Positions 55,046 through 64,000 of a stretch of DNA of 64,000 nt are shown in pieces. Below the pieces are notes generated by a model. It did not search any database. It saw only the letters and a list, made by a program, of their open reading frames with translations, and was not told the DNA's origin. This DNA is from CALBRZ01 sp964511065. GTDB lineage: Bacteria; Planctomycetota; Planctomycetia; Pirellulales; S012-138. The DNA lies in assembly GCA_964511065.1 (NCBI GenBank), contig CAZEEG010000009.1, forward strand, positions 15,530 to 79,529. Direction: 5' to 3'. A program made the position numbers and the translations under genes. Positions within the stretch are counted from its first letter, which is position 1. Each line of letters begins with the position of its first letter.

Positions 55046-55795
55046 TCAACGCCCGGGCGACTTCTTCTCCATGACCCTCAGGTACGTGGAATAGGGGATG
55101 ATCTCCTGAACGATCCAGCCGCCCGATTCTCCCGGTTTGCGCCGCATTTCAACCACGACCTGTTGGGTTTGCCCGCTTGTTCCCGGCTGTTGAAGCTCGA
55201 ACTGCATCAACACGTAATCGTTATCGCGACTGCGAAACTGATTTTCAGTTTGAACGTACCGCACATCGGCCTTGGCATCAAATCGCAGGACCACCGTGGG
55301 GCCGGGCTCATTCAAGAAGCTCTCCAGCCGCTCTACCAGGTGGGGGGTGGTGGCGTAGATGGTGTCGAGTTCGTCCAACCGCAATTCGCGACGCTCGGGG
55401 TCAATCGTTAGCTGATGCGCTCGCGGCGTGTGGCCTTGGAGCATGTATTGGAACCACGCGTGAGCGACTTGCTGAGCTTGGCTCCGGGTGATCCATCGCT
55501 GGCTGAGGTGCGTCGTAGCCCCCGATACACCCCAGAATACCGATAGCAGCAGTCCGGCCAGGGCAGCTTTTCGCCCCACCATGGGAGGATCGGAGAGGGC
55601 AATGCGCCGCAGCGCGATCACCGAGGCCACAAGACCCACCAGGGGCAAAATCCACAGGGCAGGCGACAAAATGGCCAGCGCCGAGGCCAACCCTAACACA
55701 ACCGCGATCACCGCCAGACCACTCAAGGGCCGGTAGTTCGACAGTTGGCCGTTGTCCTCTTGCTGGTCGAGCTGAACCTGGTCGGCTGTGGTCAT
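55046..55795 (-). CDS. DUF4190-like membrane protein
   Basis: 249 residues: an acidic N-terminus, two or three membrane helices within about residues 25-100 (LAVIAVVLGLASALAIL, LWILPLVGLVASVIALRRI, AALAGLLLSVFWGVSGA) and a soluble C-terminal domain (AWFQYMLQGHTPRAHQL, TVVLRFDAKADVRYV, GGWIVQEI). No enzyme motif. The gene starts 10 bp after the aminotransferase stop on the same strand, so the two may be one operon; the functional link is unknown. Confidence 0.78.
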   Translation of the reverse strand: MTTADQVQLDQQEDNGQLSNYRPLSGLAVIAVVLGLASALAILSPALWILPLVGLVASVIALRRIALSDPPMVGRKAALAGLLLSVFWGVSGATTHLSQRWITRSQAQQVAHAWFQYMLQGHTPRAHQLTIDPERRELRLDELDTIYATTPHLVERLESFLNEPGPTVVLRFDAKADVRYVQTENQFRSRDNDYVLMQFELQQPGTSGQTQQVVVEMRRKPGESGGWIVQEIIPYSTYLRVMEKKSPGR

Positions 55796-55805
55796 CGCTT
55801 CGCGT

Positions 55806-57164
55806 TTACTTGAGCACTTCGTCGAGCGACTCGCCCAGAATGTTCACCATCTGGTCGAGTTGATCCTCTCGCGCCACGTAGCACGGTGCGAAATTATAGA
55901 CATCGCCGCGCAGCCGGGTGAACATTCCGCGGCGAATGGTTGCCTGGTGAACCCGGTTGCCCGCCTGGAATTCCGGCGGAAACTCCGCCTTGGTCGCCTT
56001 GTCAGCCACAATCTCGACTGCTGCCATGTAGCCTAGCCCGCGAACCTCGCCCACGTGCGGGTGCGACTGGAGCGTTTGCAGCCTGGTGAGCAGCGTCTGG
56101 CCCAAAGCCCGGGCGCGTTCTAACAGATTCTCGTTCTGGAGGATATCGAGATTGGCAAGTGCCACCGCACAGGCGACCGGGTGGGCCGAATACGTGAAGG
56201 CGTGCATCCAGGTCAGCCCTCGTTGTGGACCTGCGTCGATCGCCTCGGCGATGCGGTCGCTGACCCCGATCCCCCCCAGCGGAAAGTAACCGCTCGTCAC
56301 GCCCTTGGCAAAGCTGATGATGTCTGGCTCGATTCCATAGCGGCCCAGGGCGAACCAGTCGCCGGTACGGCCAAAGCCGGTGATGACTTCGTCGGCCAGC
56401 AGCAACACGTCGTAACGGTCGCAAATCTCGCGAATCCGCGGCCAGTAGTCCTCCTGCGGCACAATCACGCCGCCGGCTCCCTGCACCGGTTCGCCAATAA
56501 ATGCGGCGACGGTTTCTGGCCCCTGGCGGAGAATCTCTTCTTCCAGCAGATCGGCCGCCGCCTGGCCCGGCGTCCGCGTATCGCCTTCTTGCGGTTGAAA
56601 CTCGAAGCGATAAGGGTAAGGGCTGGCAATGTGGGAGAAACCCGGCACCCTCGGCTCGAACATCGGCCAGTATGAAGGAATGCCGGTGGCCGACATCGCG
56701 GCCATCGTCGTGCCGTGATAGCCCCAGATGCGGCCGATGACCTTGTACTTCTCCGGCTTGCCTTGGGCCTTCCAATAATACCGGGCCGTCTTGAACGCCG
56801 ACTCGTTGGCCTCCGCACCTCCGCTGGTGAAGAAGAACCGATTGATGCTGGGGTACGTGATCTCAGCCAGCCGTTCCCCCAGCTGGATGGCGGCCGGGTT
56901 GCTGCTGCCGGCGTAGCACGAGGCATACGCCAAGGTATCCATCTGCTTTGCGGCGGCGGCGCCCAGTTCCCGCCGGCCGTGCCCCACCAGCACATTCCAC
57001 AAGCCCGACAGGGCATCGAGCACCGGCCGGTCGTGCTGATCGTACAGCAGGGCCCCCTCCCCACGCGTCCACACCAACGCCTGCTGCTGCGCCGCGGCAT
57101 GGTGCAGCGGGTGGATCAGGTGCTGGGCGTCGGACTTCAAATAGGCTTCAGGGGCAACCGTCAT
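55806..57164 (-). CDS. Class III (PLP) aminotransferase
   Basis: About 452 residues. The PLP lysine is in ISFAKGVTSGYFPLGG; other class III motifs are FFTSGGAEANESAFK, GYHGTTMAAMSATG, GEPVQGAGGVIVPQEDYW and LLLADEVITGFGRTG. It transfers an amino group, usually from an omega-amine or beta-alanine-type donor, to a keto acid such as pyruvate; the substrate cannot be read from sequence. Start 57164 (MTVAPEAYL) fits the family; MSTLCC at 57194 is also possible. Confidence 0.92.
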   Translation of the reverse strand: MTVAPEAYLKSDAQHLIHPLHHAAAQQQALVWTRGEGALLYDQHDRPVLDALSGLWNVLVGHGRRELGAAAAKQMDTLAYASCYAGSSNPAAIQLGERLAEITYPSINRFFFTSGGAEANESAFKTARYYWKAQGKPEKYKVIGRIWGYHGTTMAAMSATGIPSYWPMFEPRVPGFSHIASPYPYRFEFQPQEGDTRTPGQAAADLLEEEILRQGPETVAAFIGEPVQGAGGVIVPQEDYWPRIREICDRYDVLLLADEVITGFGRTGDWFALGRYGIEPDIISFAKGVTSGYFPLGGIGVSDRIAEAIDAGPQRGLTWMHAFTYSAHPVACAVALANLDILQNENLLERARALGQTLLTRLQTLQSHPHVGEVRGLGYMAAVEIVADKATKAEFPPEFQAGNRVHQATIRRGMFTRLRGDVYNFAPCYVAREDQLDQMVNILGESLDEVLK

Positions 57165-57194
57165 GGGCAGTTCATCGCAGCAAAGGGTAGACAC

Positions 57195-57660
57195 GGAGTG
57201 GGCCCAGTCGCACCTCGCGCGGGCCCTTCCCCTTTTCTACCCCCCAACGGCCGCGATTTCCATTGCCCCCTTACCGTTCACGACGCAGAGGCACGGACGA
57301 TCAGGATGTGTTGGCCGGGGACTCGCCATGCGGTACCTGCCGGGGAAGTTGACATTACCACATCTGTGCCCGTCATTCTGACCGGAAGCCTCCCATCCTG
57401 GACCGAAGTGTCACCATCCTAGCCTGTCAGCGAGGAGAAACCGTCGTTCCCTAGCGGACGCATCAGGCCGGGGTTCGACCGTTGGCCTAGGGCGGCTGCG
57501 TGTGGGCTGCCACTTAACTGGCTGGGCTGACTTGGCGAATACAGGCCAGCGCCGGAAGCCACACCGGTGCCCCTTCTGTGCCGGGGCGGCGAGCACCTGC
57601 CCTACACAAACTCAGAAGCCGTCTGACCACCCCGGGCCTTGCGTGGCAACAATCCATCAG
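57195..57660. other. Intergenic, nothing recognised
   Basis: About 465 bp upstream of the aminotransferase on its own strand. It presumably holds that promoter; no clear element was found. Confidence 0.4.
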
Positions 57661-58530
57661 TCAATCGTGAGAAGGGATGTCGAACAGCGTGGCATCAATC
57701 TCAGTCGACGTATCGATGAAATAATCATGGACAAGCTCCATGCTGTTGATTCGACCAGAGGTGCCACCGCCTCCTTGCTTGCGCGCTGCGGCCATTTGGT
57801 CAGGATCTCTGACTTCGACAATCCGACGAATCAGATGGGTATCTGCATCGACATAGATCTGCCATGTGAACAGCGTGCGTTCGACCACAACGTGGTGGTG
57901 ATTGCGGTTATCAATTTCGGTTGTTCCTCGCTAAGCGGCATCGCGTGCCGCATCTTCAAGGAACCTCCCCGTGAAGGGCATGCCAAGTTAGCCGGTCCAG
58001 CTCATATTCAGCAGGATGCCTGGGAGCACATCCATGGCGCCTAATGATACACCTTTGTATTTCGCCAACACCATTGGCAACTCTGAAAAGTCGTGAAGTG
58101 TCGGCCTGGGGGATTGGGGCGGCCAATCTTCGTACACCTGGTGACCATCGGCGACCATCAAAATGGGATCGCCGTTTGAATCGCGGCCTTCGAGGCGAAG
58201 CCGGTCGGGGCGCTGATAGATAACGCGGAAAGAACGCGAATCGGTTACCACGAGATCGCCTGCGAAATGCGCACGCAGCGCGATGGCCGTGGTTCCCCGG
58301 TAGGAGCCCAATGACTGGTAGGCCGCTTGGGTCGATTGCAAGACGGCAACCGCTTGCGGGTCGGGCGTGCCGCTCGTCATTTCAGCGGCGATGGCCTTGG
58401 TCGGTCTTGGCTGGCCCGGTGGGTTCGGCGCATCGCAACCGGCAAATAGAAAACAGAAAATCATTCCGGTGACGTAAGAAGGCCAACGTGTGATCCTTGA
58501 GGGAGAACAGCTCGTGGCGGCGCGGCTCAT
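57661..58530 (-). pseudogene. DUF2092-like lipoprotein gene interrupted by two in-frame stops
   Basis: One continuous minus-strand frame encodes a lipoprotein (LFAGC lipobox near residue 32) and a LolA/DUF2092-like body: TQAAYQSLGSYRG, RLEGRDSNGDPILMVADGHQVYEDWPP, LPGILLNMSWTG, then after the interruptions VVVERTLFTWQIYVDADTHLIRRIVEV and ATLFDIPSHD. It is broken by TAA at 57988-57990 (after MSWTG) and by TAG 18 codons later (about 57931-57933); both lie in phase, with no frameshift needed. AAGGAG precedes the 58530 start. It is either a young pseudogene, two sequence errors, or a readthrough case. The intact gene would be about 289 codons. Confidence 0.75.
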
Positions 58531-58978
58531 AGGTGGCCACTCCTTTTAAGGGGGGACAGAGGGTGGCAGCGTGTGCGGGTACGGCAATGCGGCCCCCACC
58601 ACAGCAGCCGACCCTGCCAACGGCCATGAACTTTCTGACAGTAATCGCCTTTTCGCCCGCCATTTTCCTTATCTGCCGCCATTGTACCCGTTCGGGGGGG
58701 GGCTGGCTTTCGAATCCCATTGACATCTGAGCCGTTGAATGGGTACAAGTAAGCTTGCATCAGTAACCCCTGATGTTACCTGCCTGTTCCCTGACCAAGG
58801 GGAGCCAATGCCTACCCGCTCGCCGTAACCGAAGTTGGCCATCGGTCAATTTCAGGAAATGGTGGGCCATACCCGCCCAACCGCACAGCGTTACGGCTGT
58901 GTCCCGCTGGGGGGCACCCTCGGTGGAAGCAAACCCTCCCCCCCAAGAAAGTCGATTATTATCTCTGAGGACGACACG

Positions 58979-60358
58979 ATGATCCGCATTCCAATGGGTA
59001 AGACTCGGCGATATTGCGATGGGTTGAGCCGCCGAAGCTTCCTGCAAGTAGGCATGGCCGGCATGGGCTCGCTGGGCCTTTCACAGTTCTTGAGGGCCAA
59101 GGCGGCCGCCGCGGCCGAGGGCAGATCCACCAAGGATACCCGCGTGATCCTGTTGTGGTTGGATGGCGGTCCCAGCCATATGGACATGTACGACATGAAG
59201 CCCGATGCCCCGGTCGAGTACCGCGGTATCTGGAGCCCCATTCGCACCAACGTCCCGGGTATCGAAGTCACGGAACTGTTCCCGCTGCACGCCAAGATTG
59301 CCGACAAGTTCTCCATCATTCGGTCGCTGCACCACGGATCGGGCGACCATTTCACCGGCGGGCATTACATGCTGACCGGCCGTGGCGGTGTCAGTGGCGC
59401 GAACAACGCCCCCCGCGATCCGTTCGTCGGCGCGATTGCCACGCGGATGACCGGTGCCCGGGCCCCCGGCATGCCTGCCAACGTGGCGGTGCCGTATGCG
59501 ATGAGCATCGGGCTGCGGCCAGGTTACTTCAGCCCGCTGTACGTCGGCCAGCAGTACACGCCATTTGAAACGGCATCTGACCCGAACAATCCGAACTTCA
59601 AAGTTCAAAACATCACGCTGCCACCCAACCTGACGGTCGATCGCTTGCAAGACCGCAAGTCTCTGCTGCAGCATTTCGATCAACTCCGCCGCGATGCCGA
59701 CAGTTCCGGCGCCCTCGAAGCCATGGACCGCTTCGATCAGCAGGCGTTTGAGATGGTGACCGGCGACGCGGCCCGCAAGGCCTTCGATATCAACTCCGCC
59801 GATCCGCGCCTCCGCGACCGTTACGGCCGCCACACCTGGGGGCAAAGCACGCTGCTTGCCAAGCGGTTGGTGGAAGCCGGGACTACGTTTGTTACCGTTC
59901 ACTTTGGCGGCTGGGATCACCACTGGAACCTGGAATCGGGTTATCAGCGGTTCCTGCCTATGGTGGACCAGGCCGTGTCGGCCCTGTTCCACGACCTCTG
60001 CGAAAGCGGCCTCTACGACAACACGCTGGTGGTGCTCTGCGGCGAGTTCGGCCGCACGCCCCGCATGAACGACGGCGGTAACGGTGGGCCTCCGGGCAGC
60101 ATGGGCACGCCCGGTCGCGATCACTGGGGGAACGCCATGTCCTGCCTGTTGGGCGGCGGCGGCATCCGCGGCGGCCAGATCGTGGGCTCGACCAATCGGC
60201 TTGGCGAAAGCCCCAAGGATCGCCCGCTCAAGCCGGCCGACCTCCACCACACGCTGTTCCACGTGCTGGGCGTCGATCGCGAGCTAAGCTTCGTCAACTT
60301 CGCCGGCCGCCCCGTGCCGGCGCTGGAGCCGGGCGACGTTATTCACGAGCTGCTGTAA
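58979..60358 (+). CDS. DUF1501 domain protein, Tat-type leader
   Basis: 459 residues, third DUF1501 protein. Twin-arginine leader SRRSFLQVGMAGMGSLGLSQF near residue 17. Motifs: ILLWLDGGPSHMDMYDMKPDAP, GHYMLTGRGG, HFGGWDHHWN, GEFGRTPRMND and GRDHWGNAMSCLLGGGG. Family members are exported, with unknown substrates. The longer frame to 58835 has no similarity upstream of 58979. The upstream 448 bp (58531-58978) shows nothing recognisable. A strong terminator follows. Confidence 0.93.
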   Translation: MIRIPMGKTRRYCDGLSRRSFLQVGMAGMGSLGLSQFLRAKAAAAAEGRSTKDTRVILLWLDGGPSHMDMYDMKPDAPVEYRGIWSPIRTNVPGIEVTELFPLHAKIADKFSIIRSLHHGSGDHFTGGHYMLTGRGGVSGANNAPRDPFVGAIATRMTGARAPGMPANVAVPYAMSIGLRPGYFSPLYVGQQYTPFETASDPNNPNFKVQNITLPPNLTVDRLQDRKSLLQHFDQLRRDADSSGALEAMDRFDQQAFEMVTGDAARKAFDINSADPRLRDRYGRHTWGQSTLLAKRLVEAGTTFVTVHFGGWDHHWNLESGYQRFLPMVDQAVSALFHDLCESGLYDNTLVVLCGEFGRTPRMNDGGNGGPPGSMGTPGRDHWGNAMSCLLGGGGIRGGQIVGSTNRLGESPKDRPLKPADLHHTLFHVLGVDRELSFVNFAGRPVPALEPGDVIHELL

Positions 60359-60420
60359 TCAGCCCGCCTGTAGGGCCTACCGGTTCCGGCAGATCGCCCA
60401 ATCCATTGAACAATTTCTTG

Positions 60421-60457
60421 ACCGGCGCGGCACACGATTGCCGCGCCGGTTTTGTTT
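60421..60457 (+). terminator. Rho-independent terminator after third DUF1501 gene
   Basis: Perfect 12-bp stem (60421-60432 with 60439-60450, arm ACCGGCGCGGCA), 6-nt loop, then TTTGTTTT. Confidence 0.92.
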
Positions 60458-60651
60458 TGCGGTAAAGCTGACGTTGTGCCCCTTTCTGCAGCGCGGCAGT
60501 AGGTGCATTACGTACCCCCCGCGATTGGCAGAGCTGAAGCCGATTTGTAGCGCGGTTCCAAGTGGCCTTTCAAGTAGCGATGGCGGCAATGCGGAACCGT
60601 GGGCGATAGGTGCCACCGCCCCTGCGGTATTGAAGGTGCCGCCCGCGCGCA

Positions 60652-60687
60652 AGAAAAAACGGCGCGCGCCGACCGGCGCCGCCGTTT
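60652..60687 (-). terminator. Rho-independent terminator after rpmF
   Basis: On the minus strand, a GC-rich hairpin (60658-60687, arms AAACGGCG and CGCCGTTT with one bulge nearer the loop) is followed by a run of six or seven T. It lies about 45 bp after the rpmF stop. Confidence 0.85.
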
Positions 60688-60732
60688 AAGTCGCAGCAGC
60701 AAGGTTTGACTTGGAAATCAGCCCGCGGCCGT

Positions 60733-60912
60733 CTAATCGCCCTGCTCGACGACCACGCGGCCCATGTAGTAGCCGCAGCGAGGGCAGGCTACGTGTTGCG
60801 GGCGCATGTGGCTGCACTGAGGGCAGGGGCTCAACTGCTTGGCCTTCAGGCGATCGTGGGCGCGACGCGTGCCCGTCCGGGCGTTGCTGTGCTTTCGTTT
60901 GGGGACAGCCAC
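60733..60912 (-). CDS. rpmF: 50S ribosomal protein L32
   Basis: 59 residues, GTG start at 60912 with AGGAG 8 nt upstream. The sequence begins VAVPKRKHSNARTGTRRAHD, the invariant L32 start, and has the zinc ribbon with cysteines 30, 33, 43 and 46 (CPQC, CPRC). It binds near the peptidyl-transferase centre of the 50S subunit. The usual upstream DUF177 (YceD) and downstream plsX/fabH genes are not adjacent here. A terminator follows directly. The next 330 bp upstream (60913-61243) shows no gene. Confidence 0.97.
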   Translation of the reverse strand: MAVPKRKHSNARTGTRRAHDRLKAKQLSPCPQCSHMRPQHVACPRCGYYMGRVVVEQGD

Positions 60913-61243
60913 CGTGAAAACTCCTGTCGATTCGGCAGTCTTGGCTCGATATTGGCCTGTTGTTCAGCCGCCAGTTGCCGTGCTCGCAACCATGCCTTAA
61001 CCCCGAGGACGGCGAAACGCCGCACGACCTCGTCGCCGGCGCGGGCCTCGCCAAAGCCGCAAGGCGAACAGGCCGAATTGGGCATTTTAGCCCATCCGCG
61101 CGCGACCGCAAAGGACCACCCATCCGGTTTTTGCTACAGGCAGATTGGGCGGGGCGGCACTGCGGCGTCTGATTGCGCCGCGGTCCGCGCCCATTACCCG
61201 ATCCAGCCTACAGCAGGGTCGACCGGCAGGCCAGAAACAGCAG

Positions 61244-62158
61244 CTACTTCGGCTGCGGCCCGATCTCTTTGGGGGCCTTGGCGGTTTGCGCCTGGTCGTC
61301 GCGCAGTTTTTCCTCGAACTGCATGGTGTAGTGCATGCTGCTGGTTTCGCCGATATGGCCAATCACCCGCTTGTCCATGTGCGAGCTTTGCTCGATCACG
61401 CGGCCCTGGTTGATGTCGAACTTGACCACCCCTTGCGTTTCCCGCTGCACGAGTTGGGCCTCGATCACGGGGTCGTTAATCGGTGTCAGAATGACCGTTT
61501 CCACCCGGATCGTCGCCACTCCGTTCTTGATCGAAACGACGGTGAACCGCTGCTGGCTCTTGATCTTCTTGATCGTGCGGTCGCGCATCGGCACGCTGAT
61601 GACGTGCGGAATCTTCCACTCGTAACCCTCGTACACGGCCTCCTCGGGCAGGGGGATGGTCATGGGGCCATCGTAACCCGAGGCCCGCGGCCGGTGATCC
61701 TCGCGTTTGATGACCTCTCCCCGGTTATCCATGGTGATCGTGGCCAACGGGGTGCCAATGTTCTCGGCGGCGTCTTCGAACCCTGGCGGCGGGTTTTTGT
61801 CCTTGGTGCTGTCGAAAGTTTGTTCTTCGCGGCCGGTGAGCCGGTGCGTCATCACCACGCTTTCGACGGAGTGGACGAACGTGAACTCGCCCGACGGCTG
61901 AACCTTCTCCACCGTCCATTTCTTGACCGAACGGCTATCGGTCGAGGCGTTCTGCGTTGTGCCGGCCACGGTAGTCACAATCTGCACCTGGTGCCGCACA
62001 TCCCAGCGAAAGACATCGCCTTCGTTGAACTTGTAACGCAGCAGGTGCTTTTCTTTTTCGGGCGATGCGTCGTCGGCACGCGCCCAAGCAATCGCGCCAC
62101 CCAACAACACCGACACGGCCAGAGCGGCCATCCAACCCGTTTGAGTTTGCAGCTTCAT
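61244..62158 (-). CDS. Secreted DUF6263-like protein
   Basis: 304 residues with a signal peptide (AALAVSVLLGGAIAWARAD). The mature part starts LLRYKFNEGDVFRWDV and contains KWTVEKVQPSGEFTFV, PLATITMDNRGEVIKRED and GVVKFDINQGRVIEQSS, resembling the DUF6263 family of planctomycete and bacteroidete secreted proteins of unknown function. Beta-rich, no catalytic motif. Start at 62158; the frame extends 10 codons further. Confidence 0.78.
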   Translation of the reverse strand: MKLQTQTGWMAALAVSVLLGGAIAWARADDASPEKEKHLLRYKFNEGDVFRWDVRHQVQIVTTVAGTTQNASTDSRSVKKWTVEKVQPSGEFTFVHSVESVVMTHRLTGREEQTFDSTKDKNPPPGFEDAAENIGTPLATITMDNRGEVIKREDHRPRASGYDGPMTIPLPEEAVYEGYEWKIPHVISVPMRDRTIKKIKSQQRFTVVSIKNGVATIRVETVILTPINDPVIEAQLVQRETQGVVKFDINQGRVIEQSSHMDKRVIGHIGETSSMHYTMQFEEKLRDDQAQTAKAPKEIGPQPK

Positions 62159-62302
62159 GTCGCATCCTTGCGGCAAAAAGGGAAGCAATGTTCGCTGGAC
62201 TTCCGCCGAGCATTGCTGATGTGCGGCACTTGCCTGCGCATCCGCCGTGTGGCGAGTGGCAGGTTCGGCACAGGGCGCTTTCTCAATCCGTCGCTGGGCC
62301 GC

Positions 62303-63175
62303 TCAGGATTGACCCCGGCGAGGGTAGCAGTCGATTCGCCCGCCCCAACCCAACTTGGCCGATAACGTGCGGTAGTATCCGCGGCCTGGCACCTCCACCA
62401 GCAAGAACCGCGGTTGGGCGCGCTCCACGCGAACGCGGTCGCCCGGCTCAAGCCTGCACAGCACCTGGCCATCGACCACGACGCTGGTGCCGTCGTTGGG
62501 CCGGTTCGCTATCAGTTCAAACACCCGATCGGCCGCATCGACCACCGGGCGGTTGGTTAGCGTGTGAGGGCTGATGGGCGAGATCACGAAGGCATCGAGG
62601 TTCTTGCGGAGAATCGGACCGCCAGCCGATAGGTTGTGGGCCGTCGAACCGATAGGCGTGCTGATGATCAGGCCGTCGCAACGATAGGTGGTTGCCAATT
62701 CTTCGTCAACATAGAAATCAAGCTCGAGCATCGAGAACGGATAGCCGTTCAAGACGGCCGTCTCATTCAGCCCCAGTTGCCGGTGAATCTCTTGCCCATT
62801 GCGGAACACGCGGCACTCAAACATCAAGTGTTCGATGGTTTCGCACCCGCCTTCGCAGAGGCTGGCCAGTTGCACATCGAGCTCGTCGGGCGAAATGGCC
62901 GCCAGAAACCCCAGTCTGCCCAAGTTGACGCCCACGACGGGGATCTGGCGATAGCCCATATGACGAGCAGCCCGCAAAATGGTGCCATCGCCGCCCATAA
63001 CCACCGCGTAATCGACGTTCAGGCTGGCCACGTCGGCCGTCATGCCGAAGTCCCAAAGTTGGATTTGGGCGTGACGCTCGATGACGCCGCGCAGGCCCAG
63101 GGCCTTGGCCTCGATTTCGGGCCGGTCGCCTAAACCCAGGACGATGACGTCGATGCGTGCTGCTTGTGGTGGCAT
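62303..63175 (-). CDS. nadK: NAD kinase
   Basis: 290 residues. Converts NAD to NADP. Motifs: VVMGGDGTILRAAR (GGDGT), VVGVNLGRLGFLAAISPDEL, NETAVLNG, YRCDGLIISTPIGSTAHNLSAGGPIL and PISPHTLTNRPVV. Start uncertain: MPPQAARID at 63175 or MIGG at 63187; the frame continues to 63412 without similarity. Confidence 0.95.
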   Translation of the reverse strand: MPPQAARIDVIVLGLGDRPEIEAKALGLRGVIERHAQIQLWDFGMTADVASLNVDYAVVMGGDGTILRAARHMGYRQIPVVGVNLGRLGFLAAISPDELDVQLASLCEGGCETIEHLMFECRVFRNGQEIHRQLGLNETAVLNGYPFSMLELDFYVDEELATTYRCDGLIISTPIGSTAHNLSAGGPILRKNLDAFVISPISPHTLTNRPVVDAADRVFELIANRPNDGTSVVVDGQVLCRLEPGDRVRVERAQPRFLLVEVPGRGYYRTLSAKLGWGGRIDCYPRRGQS

Positions 63176-63758
63176 CCCGCCGATCATAGGACAGCCTGCG
63201 GCCGCTGGCAACGCGCGGCAGCCGCGGTTGGCTGCGCCCCCAGCCAGCCCGGCAACCTGCTGCCGCGCTGGCCCGCGCAGTCCTCCTGGCCAGGGCCGAA
63301 CCGCTACCCGACACGCCTTGTCTGTAAAGGAGCGGCAAACGGCCGCTCGCCGCTCGCGCCTGTTGCGGCCACGATATTCGCGCAATAGGCGGCGACGGGG
63401 AAGCAGCGGCACATCGGGCGCTGGTCGCTCCCGCTGGGGTGCGGTGGCCCCCCTGCGGCATCCGGTTCCTGGCGTGCTGGATGATGTAACGCATTATAGG
63501 GATTTATGTTGCGATTTGGACGGCGCCTCGCCAAGGAATTCGCTGTGGCCAAGCCGGGCCAATAGCCGATAGAATGGCGAGCCATTGGCGGCCTGGACGT
63601 TGGCGGAGACGATGGAATTGCCGCAAGCCCTTTGGTGCTAGCCAGATGCGCACCATGGCAGGTACCCCTGGGCGACCTCGGCTTAGGGTGTTACAATTTC
63701 GACGGCACCTGCCTTGCAGAGGTGCGAGCCCACGAATACATTGGGGGCTTAGCCACAA
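63176..63758. other. Intergenic before tRNA, nothing recognised
   Basis: About 580 bp. Antisense frames across the tRNA are artefacts. No promoter was identified with confidence. Confidence 0.4.
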
Positions 63759-63834
<76 letters not shown>

Positions 63835-64000
63835 TTCGTTTTTCTACGAGCCAAGCCGACACACGAGTTTACGCCCGGCCCCGAGAGATCGGCCGCCGGG
63901 CGTTTTGCGTTTACGGCCAGTTTCCGCAAGGGTTTGCGCCGATCCCCGTCCTGTGCAAAAAGTAGATCGCGGCAAACTGGGCGGAGGTTCGGTCACGGTT

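Noticed and set aside
60846..61085. DUF177 (YceD) gene upstream of rpmF
   Set aside because: The open frame here has no similarity to that family.

Overview
The window looks like a planctomycete chromosome, most likely from a relative of the Pirellulales. The basis is gene content: three DUF1501 proteins with Tat-type leaders, a DUF1549/DUF1553 protein, DUF1080 domains (one fused to ThuA), an ECF sigma factor with a membrane-bound repeat tail, a multi-spanning Ser/Thr kinase, and small secreted planctomycete-type proteins. The DNA is GC-rich. Two runs of exactly 100 N (4250-4349 and 33582-33681) are scaffold gaps of unknown true size. Both lie in or beside low-complexity coding sequence, as expected of a draft or metagenome assembly. 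No rRNA, CRISPR array, transposase or prophage was seen.

Region 1-13.8 kb: on the minus strand an ECF sigma factor is followed by a DUF1549/DUF1553 gene and a DUF1501 gene, with gap 1 between the sigma gene and the pair. Plus-strand genes follow: a zinc-ribbon membrane protein, a DUF2752 protein, a DUF1080 protein, an FG-GAP/VCBS protein, a small membrane protein, an extremely cysteine-rich secreted repeat protein with a strong terminator, a DtxR/MntR-type regulator and a DUF4416 protein. A second DUF1501 gene is on the minus strand. Region 14-25.7 kb: a WecA-like sugar-1-phosphate transferase, UbiX and a UbiA-family prenyltransferase, flotillin-like FloA with a duplicated 3' end, a small secreted protein, a DUF1080-ThuA fusion, a DUF1015 protein, and cysK behind a clear promoter and a roughly 215-nt leader.

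Region 26-42 kb is the main system. It is a type IV pilus / type II secretion-like assembly locus, all on the plus strand: a small coiled-coil membrane protein, one GspH-like pseudopilin, PilM, PilN, PilO, a PilP-like protein, a large secretin (PilQ/GspD), a TPR lipoprotein, then a histidine kinase, a single-domain response regulator and a STAS protein, then the PilB/GspE ATPase and the PilC/GspF platform protein. The three signalling genes sit between the outer-membrane and motor halves of the machine, which suggests dedicated control. No PilT, prepilin peptidase or major pilin is visible.

Region 42-64 kb is mostly housekeeping: a WD40 protein, a glycerate 2-kinase, HisA, an EF-G paralogue, a membrane Ser/Thr kinase with DFN in place of DFG, TrpC, a primary-type sigma factor, a receiver-only protein, a class III aminotransferase, a lipoprotein gene broken by two in-frame stops, the third DUF1501 protein, ribosomal protein L32 (only 59 codons), a DUF6263-like protein, NAD kinase and tRNA-Asn(GTT).

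The most unusual non-coding signal is an imperfect repeat family of about 120-135 bp. It has three copies, at 9841, 27105 and 51877, all between genes; two align without gaps at about 74% identity.
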